Part shown: one piece after another, positions 9,961 through 22,490 of the stretch | Numbering within the stretch: the first letter of the stretch is position 1 | How the letters are laid out: the number at the start of each line of letters is the position of its first letter | From: Corbicula japonica | Taxonomy: Eukaryota > Mollusca > Bivalvia > Venerida > Cyrenidae | Assembly: GCA_038501625.1 (NCBI GenBank) | Contig: JAZAYU010000081.1 | Coordinates: 2,542,001 to 2,606,000 of the forward strand | Direction of reading: 5' to 3' | Length of the DNA: 64,000 nucleotides | Position numbers and translations under genes: made by a program | The notes under the pieces: model-generated | The model's input: only the letters and a program-made list of their open reading frames with translations | Databases searched by the model: none | Told to the model about the DNA's origin: nothing

Positions 9961-10112
9961 CTGGGTCCAAGATCATAAAATTTAGATTGGAAACCAGTCT
10001 TAAATCTCAAGAATTGATTGGTTCTAATGGCGACCAGTCGCCATTTCATTTAATCAGATGCTTAAGATTTGATACCGGTCTCCAGTTTTAGTTTGTATGA
10101 TCTTGGGCCCAG
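9961..10112. repeat. Fold-back repeat, about 150 bp
   Basis: CTGGGTCCAAGATCAT at the left pairs with ATGATCTTGGGCCCAG at the right, and pairing continues imperfectly inwards to a central palindrome TGGCGACCAGTCGCCA. Long imperfect hairpins of this size are typical of MITE remnants. Confidence 0.65.
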
Positions 10113-10289
10113 GCAAGAGCTTGAATTTTCTAAACCGTAATTAACACTGCGAGACTAGGTCTACGTAATGGATTTCAGTCTCCATAAGTTTAAAAAGTTC
10201 ATTCAGAATTATTCACAATGTTATCTATTCGGTATTCGGAGATGTTTTGTCAGGTCACTTCAGCAGTAGGGATCTGAAGGACTCCAAAG

Positions 10290-10790
10290 CTGCAATTACA
10301 TCAACAGTTCATGGGAGATTATTCCATTCTCGAGCCGTGCTAGAGAAGTTGGCGTATCTATTATTACTGATGCGTTCTTAGAAGAACCTGTGTTGGCCTC
10401 GAGTGTGTGCATAATAACGTATGTCTGAGAGGGTGTCAACTAAATTGCTCTCTATTCTATACATCATCGTCACCACTAACTCTCTTCGGCAACTATCCAG
10501 TGACTCCCAGCTTATGTCCAATGCCATATTCTTCATGCATAATGCAATCATTTTCTGGAAATAGTTGCAGGAGTAGCAGGCTGCTCTCCTATGTACATTC
10601 TCAAGGGTTTGTTTACTGGGTTTACTGTCCCAGACAGTTGACGCATATTCAAGTACTGGTCGAACCATTGCATTGTATAAGGCACCTCTAAAGGTTGTTT
10701 TCAGTCCCATAGGTTCCTTCTGAGGAAGCCTACCGTACGGTCAGCCTTGCATATTCACAGCCTGGCATATTCAATTGTAAATGTGTTTAT
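10290..10790 (-). mobile_element. LINE 3' end with C-terminal reverse-transcriptase segment
   Basis: On the minus strand the open frame from 10710 to 10378 reads YNAMVRPVLEYASTVWD, then a segment ending SWESLDSCRRE and MMYRIESNLVD. This is the familiar C-terminal end of CR1/Jockey-type non-LTR RT proteins. Only the 3' part is present. A second copy at 15097-16080 begins at the same point, which marks the shared 3' end of the family. Confidence 0.8.
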
Positions 10791-11155
10791 TTAAGGTAAG
10801 TGTGTTTGATATTGTTATTGGCAGAAAAGGTGTACTCAGGTAAACATAATAACTGCATATTGACATCCCCCGTTTAAAAGGACACATTGACAAAACATAT
10901 TTTATTTTGTAGCATACAATTTAATCACTCATGAATTTTAAGTATTTTTTAACAAAATTGACCGTGGAAATCGATTAAATTATAAAGTTCTTTACTGTTG
11001 GAAAATTTATTCCCTACTCTCAGTTTGCCGTGTAGTGTCATAACACTGAAACCAAATAAATCCTGATTAAAGTTCTGTTCAGTTTGACATTCTTTAATTT
11101 GATAAGAAAATAGATAGTGGACGACTGTGTGTTAGATAAGACAGAGTAGAACACG

Positions 11156-14100
11156 ATGGGAGAAAATATGGCGATGTTTCTAATGTTTTGCGTTGTACTC
11201 GTATCTGCTACTAGTTGCGCCACTGAATCTATTACAATGGCAACCCTTCTTCGCAGAATTGAGTCCCTGGAAACACGAGGTATTTCCTTTTTTAAATTTC
11301 TTTTCTGGTGTTAACACCGAAATCCGACTAATGCTCAGATGTCCCGGAAGCCAATTTACACACTACAAATGTTGTTATTCACGAATGATATTTCAAATAT
11401 GAACTATCCAACACTAAGCAAGCTTTCAGTGATTGTATTATATTAGGACCAGTATATTAATGGATGAATGTGATTCTAAAGTTTAGGCGGCTGATACAAA
11501 TTTCAACACTTAAGTGAAGTTCGGTCGGTTGTTTAAGGATAACTAAGGAATTTACAACATGGATTTATGTCAGGAGAATTTGTTCAATTTTAGTCTACTC
11601 ATTTAGCATATTTTTTGTTAATATAAATTCAAATACCGACTGATACAGTCCTGGTGTTAAATTGTGTCAACTATTTACTCCGTCATACCATACAAGCGAG
11701 AAGACATTTCAAAACTTATTCTTGGCATTCCTTTTCAATTCAGTCTAAATTCGAAGACAAAATTTCATTAACATGTTAAAACAATGCATAATTTCGGAAA
11801 GCGTTTACACGTTATTACTTTACACATTCAGCAAATAATTAGTTCGGTGGTTAAGCATAAATAATCTGAACTGGAACATGTTTTAACTCCATTCCCGCTT
11901 AGTTCAAGAGATCATATTTATATAAACTGACATGCAATGTAACAGACAAAGATGCAATGCTTATAGCGGGATACGATTTGAAATAAAATCTGCAACAATA
12001 TATACCGATTGCTAATCGGACGTTATTGTATATCATGAACAGGCCTGTTTGCCTCACGCCGTAGTTTTAACTAGCAGAAAAATAACGAAAGATTTATTCT
12101 TTAATTATTATCATGAGATGACTCAATAAAAATATGATCGATTGGAATTGTTTCCAGATACTGTAAACTCTGAAAGAATAAATGCACTAGAACAACAGGC
12201 AACGAATACCGAGATAGACTACAGCAGTTAGCTGAACACATTAAAGCTCAAGATATAGCGCTGGAGCACTATAGATATGAACTTAAGGAAAAAGAAACAC
12301 TCATAGATGGACTCAAGTATGAATTTCAACACTTAGTGAATTTGGTAGACAGTTAAAACAAAACGATTGTGTCCATGCAGATTCAGTTAGCAGATGTTGA
12401 TCTTAAAATTGAACTCTGTGCTGGAACTATCGACAAAATGAACAGTATCCAAATAAAACAATCAAAGAAAATAGAAGCTCTAGAGTTTTTGAAAACGATG
12501 CTATTGTCGGACATGAATGACCAACTCAATCTGAAGGACAATGTAACACGGAAAAAGAACCTCGAGCACAGTAAGGACCAGCAACAGCTAACTGCTTATG
12601 ATCAGCATAAAGATAAACATTCTGCAAGAATACCTTCGGACAAAAATAGAGAAACACCCCAAGTAGCGGCAGTACAAAATGGTAATACACGTTCTTATCA
12701 AGACGTATTGAAATATTGGAAGGCAATACATGTATTTCTTTGAAAAAATAAATAGATTGACAAGTCAGAAGAGCAGAATTTAATCGTGTGACATAATTAC
12801 AAGAAACCGACAACGATGAACGAAAAATATACTTGTTACTTTATTCTATAATTTGAAAATAAGTACTTCTCTACGTATAAACAACAAAAGGTATGTCGAC
12901 TGTTTGTATGGCCAATTTCTAGAAAGAAAAAGTAAGGTTTAGTATTAATTAACAGTTCTGACACCTTGAAACCAGCCGACGATTTTTTCACTTCTGTGTG
13001 AATTTTAAATTTGTTAATGCCATATTAAAACCAGGGCCTTTATTCATATATTGCACATATCCAAACATAAATTTGCCACCACAGCGCAAAATTGGCGACT
13101 ATTTAGAGCCAGCCAACGAGTCTCTTTTTTAACTGATCATTTTATAAACTTTTACTCACTTCAAACGCAATAAATAATAAATTATTGTCCTCCTTTCACT
13201 TTTATGATTTTATTATTCAAAAATATTTTGGAAATAATATGAACAAGTATTTACTCAAATTATGTTGTTTGAATAAAACGCTATTATAGTTAAGTTTTAT
13301 TATTATTCACGATTTCAAACATCAAACAATGCAGCCAATAGTCAGCGCTGTTCGTTTGTAATTCACGACTAAACAAAAATCAGCTTGTTTAACAAATGTG
13401 TGGTTATTGTTAGTAAATAGAACAATTAACAGCTTTCAAAATTATTCAGTTATACATGTACTTCACATTATATGTTTATTAAAGCCATTATCTATTTATT
13501 TAAACTTTTAAGCAGTATGGGTCCGCACTTTCAATTTTGCATTAAAGCAACTTTTTTACTTCTTTGTTCACATTTTTCGGTTTACAACTTCCGGTTTTTG
13601 AGTCCGTTGACGTCGCGAATTCATATATACGCGAATAAAGATAACAGCTGATTTTTCACAAAAATCGCGGAATTAATGCGTTTACAGTATGTTTGATTTT
13701 CATGGTACAACACCATTTTTCGAAAATCACATCAATAGTTATAACCGTTTTTGTGTCAAAGTACCCAATCGGGGAGCATTACCCGTCTTCGACGGTATCT
13801 TGTTCTATGCATAAATGTTTATATCTTTGACATCTTTCATTCATATTGACAAATCTGAATCTGTTAACATGTGATTGCAAAGCAACCAAACCAAGAAACC
13901 TTATCTCATTTATACCAGAATAATTGTTTGCAGAACCAACGTCTTTTTTGCAAAATATTAAACAATGATAATACATTTACAGCGGAGAGACATCAAACAA
14001 GAGCAGTATCAAACTTGGTGGCTTTTCACGCAGTAATGAATACGAGTGCCGTTGATTTCATTGGAAACGGGGCCACCATAGTATTTGATCATACCTTGCT

Positions 14101-14408
14101 CAACACTGGAGGCGGATACCACGATCGACATGGACTGTTTATAGCTCTAAAGCGCGGACTCTACCTGTTCCAACCTCCATTGCCACAGTAACAAGAAGAC
14201 ATATATGGGGGGAGTTACTGAGAAACGGACAAAAATAGCCGGTATCATTGCATGTGGAGATTCGGAACATGATCAAGGTTCAGTGACTGTTGTAACAGTG
14301 CTTGAACCTGGAGATGAAGTGAATGTTAGACTCTATCACGGTGGTAATGGTAGTATATGGGGAAATTGGTATACCAGTTTCACAGGAGTACTTCTGTCTG
14401 AAATGTAG
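11156..14408 (+). pseudogene. C1q domain-containing gene, copy 1, decayed
   Basis: Exon 1 is 11156-11279 and encodes a signal peptide (MGENMAMFLMFCVVLVSATS). Its donor GT lies in the same phase as in the intact copy at 25514. Exon 2 begins at 12158 after TTTCCAG and would end at 12681; relative to the intact copy it has lost one A in CAACAAGGC, which shifts the frame in the coiled coil, and a TAA follows in GACAGTTAA. Exon 3 begins at 13983 and carries a C1q domain (VAFHAVMNTSAVDF, HGLFIALKRGLYLF, VLEPGDEVNVRL, GVLLSEM), broken by frameshifts near 14171 and 14236. The final TAG is at 14406-14408. Its exon 2 keeps about 130 bases that the intact copy has lost. It was probably a secreted C1q-like protein. 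Confidence 0.8.
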
Positions 14409-14882
14409 TTTATTCTAGTAAAGAGAATAAAAATAACCCCCTTGTCTTAGCGGTGTGGTTTTATAATATATACCAATATTGAATGAAAAAATGCCCGTTT
14501 TTGGAAAACACCAGGTACAGAAAACACAGTCTACTTGTGTTGTGATAGATTCTTTACACACGAACATTTGCTTTTATGAGATTTATATAACACTTAATTT
14601 ACTATTGGTTTCGTCAGAAAATTGATTTTTCTATTATCTTGTAAAGAACTGAACGGTTGAAATTATTCTGTTCTCTAAAGAACAAACATACATTAGGAAT
14701 TATTGTGTGCAATAGTTACCATATTCTGTTTTGTATTCTATTTAGTTCATTGTGTTCAAACATAAGCATGTTAATAAAAGTTTTAAATATTCTCTAAATG
14801 CAAAAAAAAACAACATTAGGATTTATTAATTTTGCAGTAATTGTCATAAACATCGCATCCAAGCGAAGAATAAAAAATGATG

Positions 14883-14937
14883 TTGCCGCTACTAGGGATT
14901 GAACCCATACCGTCTCGGAGACAGCGATTCTCAAGTT
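14883..14937 (-). other. tRNA-like fragment
   Basis: On the minus strand a GGTTCAATCCC box-B-like segment lies downstream of ACTTGAGAATCGCTGTC. The cloverleaf is not convincing. It is probably a decayed tRNA-derived sequence. Confidence 0.35.
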
Positions 14938-15096
14938 TGATTCTCAAGTTTGATCCTTATTTCTGTTTCCCGATGAAAATTTGCAAAAAGAAAATGAGAA
15001 AAAAATCGTTTCAGCTTAATAAAAAAGACCAAAGCTAAAATCAGGAAAACATTATGAAATGTAACATCTGCAATGCAGAACAAAATCCTTAACCAG

Positions 15097-16080
15097 GAAT
15101 TACAGCAACAGTTCATGGGAGATTATTCCATTCTCAAGCCGTGCTAGAGAAGTTGGCGTATCTATTATTACTGATGCGTTCTTAGAATAACCTGTGTTGG
15201 CCTCGAGTGTGTGCATAATTACGTATGTCTGAGAGGGTGTCAACTAAATTGCTCTCTATTCTATACATCATCGTCACCCCGAACTGTATTCGGCAACTTT
15301 CCAGTGACTCCCAGCTTATGTCCAATGCCATATTCTTCATGCATAATGCAATCATTTTCTAGAAATAGTTGCAGGAGTAGCAGGCAGCTCTCCTATTAGC
15401 ACAACTATTTGTGCGCAACAATGACTTTTCTATTTATGTGATGATCGTCCTTCGCGCACAACCCAGTTACTATTCGAATCAATGCAGAAATTTTTCTTCT
15501 ATTTCTGTCGCCGATCGGAATTAGAATCGCAACTTTGGCGGCTCCATAAAGCATCTTAAACCATATGTATCTTTAAAAAAAATTACATACCTGAAAAGCA
15601 ACATTCAAGTAGAATCAATATATGTAATCCTTTATAAATAACGGTTTCTTTTTTATGCAAAACACTTTAAAACCTCCACCCTTGTCAACAAATTTAGATT
15701 TCGGCATTTAAAGTTTACCTGACTCGCGTTTATCGATAAATAACAGAATTTAAATCGGGTCGATTTCCACCACAGTTTTGATCGTAACTGCTTGAGACGT
15801 AAAGGACAGACATCTGTAAAAAGTCAGTATGATAATGGGTCTGTGCTTGCAGTCGAATTATTGAGACTACTCTCTCCTATGTACATTCTCAATGGTTTGT
15901 TTACTGAGTTTACTGTCCCAGACAGTTGACGCATATTCAAGTACTGGTCGAACCATTGCCTTGTATAAGGAACCTCTAAAGGTTGTTTACAGTCCCATAG
16001 GTTCCTTCTGAGGAATCCTACCGTACGGTCAGCCTTGCATATTCACAGCCTGGCATATTCAATTGTAAATGTGTTTATCC
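15097..16080 (-). mobile_element. LINE 3' end, second copy, split by a 475-bp insertion
   Basis: 15097-15396 and 15881-16080 together match 10290-10790 closely, in the same orientation. The gap between them is a foreign insertion (15397-15871) flanked by a direct duplication of CTCTCCTAT. The RT C-terminal frame is disrupted by this and by base changes. Confidence 0.8.
15397..15871. mobile_element. Non-autonomous DNA transposon candidate, 475 bp, 9-bp target duplication
   Basis: CTCTCCTAT occurs at 15388-15396 and 15872-15880 and only once at the same site in the uninterrupted LINE copy at about 10589, so the empty site is known. The insert ends resemble each other only weakly in inverted orientation (TAGCACAAC versus TAGTCTCAA). 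A 9-bp duplication fits some cut-and-paste families; I cannot name one. Confidence 0.7.
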
Positions 16081-16737
16081 CAGGTAAGTGTGTTTGATAT
16101 TGTTATTGGCCGTTTTCAGCAACGTCAGGATTATGGTAGTGGTTGTAGTATGTTGTGAGGATCATTTTCATTCGGCTCAGTGTTGGGCAATGTGTATGAC
16201 AGTTTATTTTTCTGGATGGAAGTTCATCTGCCAAGTTCATTCCCATTTTTCAGGGCCGATATGTCCTCTTGTAGTTGCCGTACGGTCTGTCCCTATCGCC
16301 ACTAACGACCCTGAACTGCATACTACCGTCAGAAAAAAGTTTGGTGGATGATGTCTTCATGGATTCTGACAGATCATCAATTATATTATATAAACCAGAA
16401 ACAACGGCGGGCCAAGAACTGCACCGGAGAGAACATTTGCTGATCCAGGACAGGACAACATGTTTAGTTCAGTTTAAACATGTTTATTTGCCATTCTGTT
16501 TTACAGGTATATATACAATTGTACCTACATATGAGCAATAATAAGAAAAGCAAAAAAGGGTTGGGCATGAAGTACTTTCAACATTATCGTGTGCCCTTCC
16601 CTGATGAACATAGTAAAATAAGTTGCATTGCATGGCTGACAAGCAAATAATGGTATGTTATTTCATAGGTCAAATCATTATATCTTAATAATAACATAAT
16701 ATAAGAATAGAAGATATATTAATTTTGTTTTGAGAGA

Positions 16738-16778
<41 letters not shown>

Positions 16779-17190
16779 CCGTATGCTTCATTCATATGTT
16801 GGCTAGTAAGTTTCAGGGTTACCATAATTTTTAATCTTAAAGATGACTAATTGACAAATCTGTTTGTGTGTTTGATGTAATGCTGTACTGCATCAAATAT
16901 CATTTCATTTTCTTCTGGTAGCAAGTTATTTTTTCCAAATAACAAAGTATTTGTATTTAAAGGGTGAAATAATTGTGTAGTTCTAAATAATGTTACACGT
17001 TGTTCATGATATAGAGAACATTTAAAGCATTTTCACATACATCACCACATTGACATGATGGATCGCCTCGTGAGTGGTTTCTATACAAATCATAATTTAG
17101 ATAACTACAATTGTTTCAGAAACAAGCATGTTAAACTGGATATAATCTTTTACCTGATAAATAAAATATCGGTACTTTTGGTGCTTGAAA
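16081..17190. other. No gene seen; contains a GA microsatellite
   Basis: Short open frames at 16088-16541 show no domain. The only structure I can support is the (GA)n tract at 16732-16776. Confidence 0.45.
16732..16776. repeat. (GA)n microsatellite
   Basis: A nearly pure GA dinucleotide run with one GG interruption. Confidence 0.95.
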
Positions 17191-17199
17191 TTTTGCTTA

Positions 17200-19660
17200 T
17201 AGTTTAGATTTGAATATACTTACGGAGGACGCGTTTCGTATTTCTGTGCCTAGTTGGTTCCATTCTTTAACAAACGACGGTAAAAAAGAGCTTGAATATA
17301 GCTCGGTACGTCTTTGTAGAGATACATAATTACTATCTTTACGAAGGTTGTATGGGGTTGAATCTTGCACAAGGCCGGGAAATAATACTTCCATTTTGTT
17401 TGGTAGAAGACCGTTATATGCTTTATATACAATAATTAACTTTTGAATTATTCGACAATCAGAGAGTGATACCCATCCAACTTCGGTTATTAGTTTTTGT
17501 ATCGAAACAGAACGAGTTAGACCTGTAACAATTCTTGCTGCCTCATACTGCAGTCTTTCTAATATTATTTTTCATATAAAGAACAACCATCCCAAACAAC
17601 AGACGCATATTCAAGTAGAGGTCTCATATATGCTATATAAATTTGATTCAAGGACTTACGTTTTATTTTAAATTTCAATGCACGCATAGAGTTTAAGACT
17701 TTCGATGCTGAAATAATGATATTATTTATATGTTCATGCCATTTTGCATTTTCACTCAAAGTAATGCCTAAGTGTTTATGACTGGTAACAAAATCAAGTC
17801 TGACGTTGTTGGAAGTAAAAGTCTTCGAATTGACGTAAGTGAGAAAAACATAACTTCAGTTTTATTTGGATTAAATTGTACTAACCACTTTTTCGACCAT
17901 TCTTCAATTTTGATAAGATCATTATTGAGAGTTAATTCCATTAAATCAATATCTCTTGATGTAAAAAAGGTGAAATGTGCATATCAGGAATCGCCACATT
18001 CAGAAAAAACAGCCTCCCCACACAGTCAAGAATAAGAGAGGGGGAGAGAGCATGATTAATAAAATGATCAGTTTCAAAAAAGACACCACTAACAATAAAC
18101 AAAAATGAGAACCCGAGGGGTTACCGCCTTGGAACGGTCAGTGGCAAATCAAATTGCCACTGGGGGTTTAAACCAGGTTCTAGGGTGCACCAACCTCACA
18201 CTTGCCCCAACTGGTTCTCATATCACAAAACAAGTACAAGTTGTCTCGGTGAAAAGACTCCAACCCACTTATCGGCTAACAATGTTGCATGCAAAAGCAC
18301 ACAAACATATAAAACATAAGAAGCTAAGAGCATTGCAAAGCCGAATGGGTCTGGTACTCAATGATCTTACCGAGACCAGAGCTCCTGGAGTAAAATCAGC
18401 AAGAACACGATGACAGGGATAAAAGAATCAAATCGAGCTTCTATGTTCTTTTAAGAAAAGATTTCCCCATTAACCTTCATAAACTCTTAAACCCCTGCCA
18501 CCGTCGTGCAACCTAAGAGGTAAGCATAATGATCAACTGTAGAAGGGTTAATCACCGGGCCTGCAGAGCGCTGTTAAATATCATGTTGGTAACCTTTCTT
18601 TTTAAATTTACAGATGGTTTTTACGAATAACCGGGAGAAATTTACACTGCCTTTTATCTTTTTAAGTTTATAAATTAAATCTCCATAAAAAAACTGGCTG
18701 TGTTGCAAAACCTTGTTGCAAAAGTGATTTTAAACTGCATTTGTATTTATGAATTAAATCTGGGTATCGGCGATAAAACTTGCAAAAGGTTTTCCTTAAT
18801 TTGTGATACCGATAACCTTGTTTTAAAAGTTTTTCAGTAATGCAAAGATTACGTTCATTGAAATCATTAACATTGTTGCAAGCTCTTGAAAAGCGAACAA
18901 GCTGTGAGATATAAACCCCATAAGATGTTGCACGGGGAACATCGCCGTCTAAAAACGGAAAATTTACTATATTAAAATTAAAATCATCTCTTTTATCATA
19001 AATTTTAGTAGTGACATAACTATTTTCAATGGATAGATTTAGATCGAGAAAGTGAGCTATCATCTGCAAATAGACGTGTTATACTTATAAGATTTTGGGC
19101 TATATCATTGACGTATATTTAAAATAAAAGCGGACCGAGTACGGAGCCTTGAGGGACACCTGCATTTATTGATTTTACTGTAGAAGACGAGGACCCAACA
19201 AGGACTCTTTGGTTACGTTCTGACAGATAGTTAGATAACCAATTTAAAACTTTTCGACCAAAACCATACTGTTTAAGTTTTATAATCATTCCGGATGCCA
19301 AACACGATCGAACGCTTTAGAAATATCACAAAAAAATAATGCAAGTTGGAGTCTTATTATCAATACCGAAACTTATCTGGTTATACATATCAATTAACTG
19401 AAAAAACTGCTGATCGCCCTGGTAAGAAACCCGACTGGTTACTGTATATCAACTTATTCAGAAATAAATAATTATAGATATGTTTGTATACAACTCTTTC
19501 AAAATTTTCCGACACAGATTATGAGCGATATTGGCCTATAATTCAATGGGACGGGGTTTTCACCTTTTTTTAAATAGAGGGATAACATTGGCCGATTTAT
19601 GAGGACAATACGTCTAAAATTTGTAGTTCGGTTATTAAAGGAATACGTTCGGCTGGTTAT
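17200..19660 (-). mobile_element. Decayed LINE (CR1/Jockey-like RT) interrupted by a nested retroelement
   Basis: On the minus strand, moving left from 19660, the RT motifs appear in order: NYRPISLI, then CDISKAFDRVWHP with a frameshift, then AGVPQGSVLGPLLF (19119-19165), then the catalytic FADD box in LFADDSSLS near 19055. The coding then stops at a junction near 19050. It resumes at about 17966 with RDIDLMELTLNNDLIKIEEW, continues through LVQFNPNKTEVMFFSL and MRPLLEYASVVWDG to the C-terminal EWNQLGTEIRNA segment near 17240. Several frame changes and stops are present. The sequence between 17967 and about 19049 belongs to another element. Confidence 0.85.
17967..19049 (-). mobile_element. 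5'-truncated retroelement nested in the LINE
   Basis: The minus-strand frame from 19069 to 18668 contains FLDLNLSIENSYVTTKIYDK, then VNFPFLDGDVPRATSYGVYI, SQLVRFSRACNNVNDFNERN and a KLLKQGYRYHKLRKTF segment. I recognise this as the stretch that follows the RT domain in a retroelement protein family common in invertebrate genomes, but I cannot name the clade with certainty. It is followed by a roughly 700-bp 3' tail (18660-17967) that recurs at least eight more times in this window. The insertion splits the host LINE between its FADD motif and the next conserved segment. Confidence 0.7.
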
Positions 19661-19669
19661 AACCTTTGT

Positions 19670-20800
19670 TTAAATGATAAAATGTATTTTGAATAATACA
19701 ATTTTCGTAATCAGTCGATGACGACGAATATGATAATTGTAAAACTTACTTTTAATTACACTGATAATCGTTTTTTCGAGCGTTGCATGAGAGCGGCCAT
19801 TGTTGACATCTCGTTGTCTCGCAAGAGATAAAACAACGAGGCGTGACGTCATTTACACACTTACGTTTCATAATGAATACACACAAAGATGAATGCAGGC
19901 AAATTTAATTATATGAAAACATTGCTATATGCGGGAAATTATTGCAAAGGAGCTCAAATAGGAAAAATTCACATTATATGTTAAATGTATTATGTATTTT
20001 TACCTTCTTATCTTTTTGCTCAAGAAATTGCATCGCTCACTAGGATTCAAAAGACAATATGTTAAATGAGGATGTGAGACGCTTCGATCGCTATTTTGAA
20101 ATATTCCCTTTTAGTATAAATAAACATTGAGTTTACTGTTGTCACCTCACTTCTCCTCAAATTAAATATGTCAATAAAGTTTTTTCACACATTTTAATAT
20201 ATCACCCTATCTTCTTCGAAGCAAGCTGGCTAGTGAGATTATCATATCAGTTAGTGGCAATTAACAATAACACGGGCGTGTTAAAACTTGTACCACTGAG
20301 TGTGTAACATTCGATTTTATAATTAGATTTAAAAAATATACATTTTACAACCCCAGGCTTAGCGGCGTGGGGAGTAATTATGCAATTAAATTAATACCAG
20401 ACTCAATCAATCCGGGCCTGAAACATTTTGATATTTGTCGGTATCGGTGGCTTTCAAAGTGCCCTTTTCATCAACTTATTTTTTTTCCAAAATACATAAG
20501 TTATATTCAGGGCCTTCTCCAGGCCATTATAACATACAGGCGACCGTATGCCTTAATTGCTAAACAAACATTTTTCGGGAGGTTTGCTCTGCCGGTATGT
20601 CTTAAATCTTTGTCGGGATGGCTTCATATTCAATAAACAGTTGAATGTCCCCCAAGCCATTTGCACTGTTGTGGGACACACCAACCGTTTGCAACCCCAG
20701 ACAAATATCTAACAAGCTCTAAATTTGCCGACATCCGTTTATTCAAAATCGCCGTGTCAGAAAGTTATTGTGTATTTCACTGTCTACATGTCGCATATCA
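19670..20800. other. No gene seen; interspersed repeat copy
   Basis: About 20350-20470 holds a copy of the CAGGCTC/GAGCCTG-type repeat. The rest shows no recognisable coding sequence. Confidence 0.45.
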
Positions 20801-21098
20801 AATTTACAGGTTAGGAAAAGTTTTGCTAAAGTTTTGGCTCTTGAACAAGAATTACGAGCACTGAATTCCAGATGCAACCGATATATGACAGATTTCAATG
20901 CCAGTCAGATACTAGAGATAAAACAACTCGAAGACAAATACAATAAACACATACAGTTAATGTCGACAGAGATTAACAAACTGTCACGTGGTAATTTATT
21001 TTCCCTTCTCTGAAATCTTAATACCATACTGTGTAATTCTATGGCGTGTTGCAATCTTACACATATTTCTATGTGCATCGCTATATGACTGAACAAAA

Positions 21099-21153
<55 letters not shown>
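21099..21153. repeat. (ATG)n microsatellite
   Basis: A pure trinucleotide run of about 18 units lying in the intron of the collagen C4-like locus. Confidence 0.95.
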
Positions 21154-21154
<1 letters not shown>

Positions 21155-21547
21155 ATTTTTCTCATATTCTTATTTATAATTATATTCTTCAAAGATTTTT
21201 ATATTTATGAATTTTGCCGGTTGAAATGGTTAAAGAACTTGTTTTAAAATGACTTTGGTCTATTTTTATCATTCATTTTTTAACTTTCTGTTAAGCCTGT
21301 TAAGATCTGTTTTGACAATATTAGAATGAACATGCAATGAAAATAGTTAAAAGCAGGTGTAACATCAAGGCCCTGGTTTAGTTTATGACACGCGTTTATT
21401 GTATAGTTGTGCCAGAGGCACTGAGGCAGCATGTCACTGACCACGTCCTCGTCATCTGGCAATAAACAGGAAATGTGCGTCTGCAGCAGAATAACTATTA
21501 CTTTTATTGCACAACTTTTGGTTATTAATTTATATTTTTGCAATTTT

Positions 21548-21640
21548 ATATAAATCCGGAGATTTTTACTATAAATCCGGAGATCCGGAGAATTAACTTA
21601 AAATCCTGAGATTTCGGATAAAATCCGGAGATTTGGCAGG
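21548..21640. repeat. Degenerate AAATCCGGAGATTT repeats
   Basis: At least four diverged copies of ATCCGGAGATTT occur within about 90 bases, also in the collagen-like intron. Confidence 0.6.
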
Positions 21641-22029
21641 CCTGCGAGGCTTGATTGCAGAATTTGAATTCCTCTTAAGGATTGAATTATACGTCCGTTC
21701 CTTCTTTGGCTGAGCTAGGGGTGCAACAAAATGGTCGTGAGGCACGGCGAATGTTAGTAGACTACCGCTTAAACCATCTTTGGAAAATATGCAATATGCA
21801 CAATTTGTAAGTTTGGTTTAATATTTAACCTCCAACTTATTAAAAGAAATGTATATAGTTTGCTCATGGTAGCGCGAATATAATATATACGTGTAACTTA
21901 GTGGTCTATTCGATGCGTTCAGATGAACATATTTAATCTGTGCAAATTCAAGCTCTCTTGTTAAAGAACATTTTATGAGTTTCAAACCAAAAATACGGCT
22001 GGCCACCTGTGTAAACCGTACATACAACA

Positions 22030-22490
22030 GAAACAACCGTGGCCTTATACGAGTTACACTCGAGCCATTCGAGTGTATCCGTTAAAGCCGTGTATGATTT
22101 TTTAAAACTTAAAAAAACTGAAACGGGTGCCATGTCCGTGTATGATCGTATAAGCGATCGTACAAGACGTCAAAGACCGTACGAGACCGTATATACAACC
22201 GTACATGAAGTCCACTCCACGAGTGAGCTCAACCGTGTCAATATCGTATATAAATCGTATCGAACAAAAGTCGGTGGGACCGTAGGTAAACCCTGTATAT
22301 GTATATGTATCGAGTATATCCGTGCTTTGTTCGTACATACTCGTGCTACATTCGAGTCTAAATCGTACTAACTCATCCCCAGATACGATTGGAGCTCAAT
22401 ATTCGTACCAGAAAAAACCCGTGTGTAACCGAGTATACCGTATTGGAACCGTGTGCCAAACCGTGATCTGTGTGAGACAGGCTTAGATAA
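22030..22490. repeat. CCGTAT/CCGTGT-rich segment
   Basis: In about 450 bases, CCGTRT, TCGTAT and their complements occur dozens of times, with local palindromes such as GATCGTATAAGCGATCGTAC. It sits between exons A and B of the collagen-like locus and differs sharply from its AT-rich surroundings. It has no convincing reading frame. Confidence 0.5.

Noticed and set aside
13871..13982. Upstream extension of the C1q copy 1 domain exon
   Set aside because: The frame is open, but the splice acceptor at 13981-13982 and comparison with copies 2 and 3 place this part in the intron.
20905..21192. Poly-serine ORF
   Set aside because: It is a translation of the ATG microsatellite.
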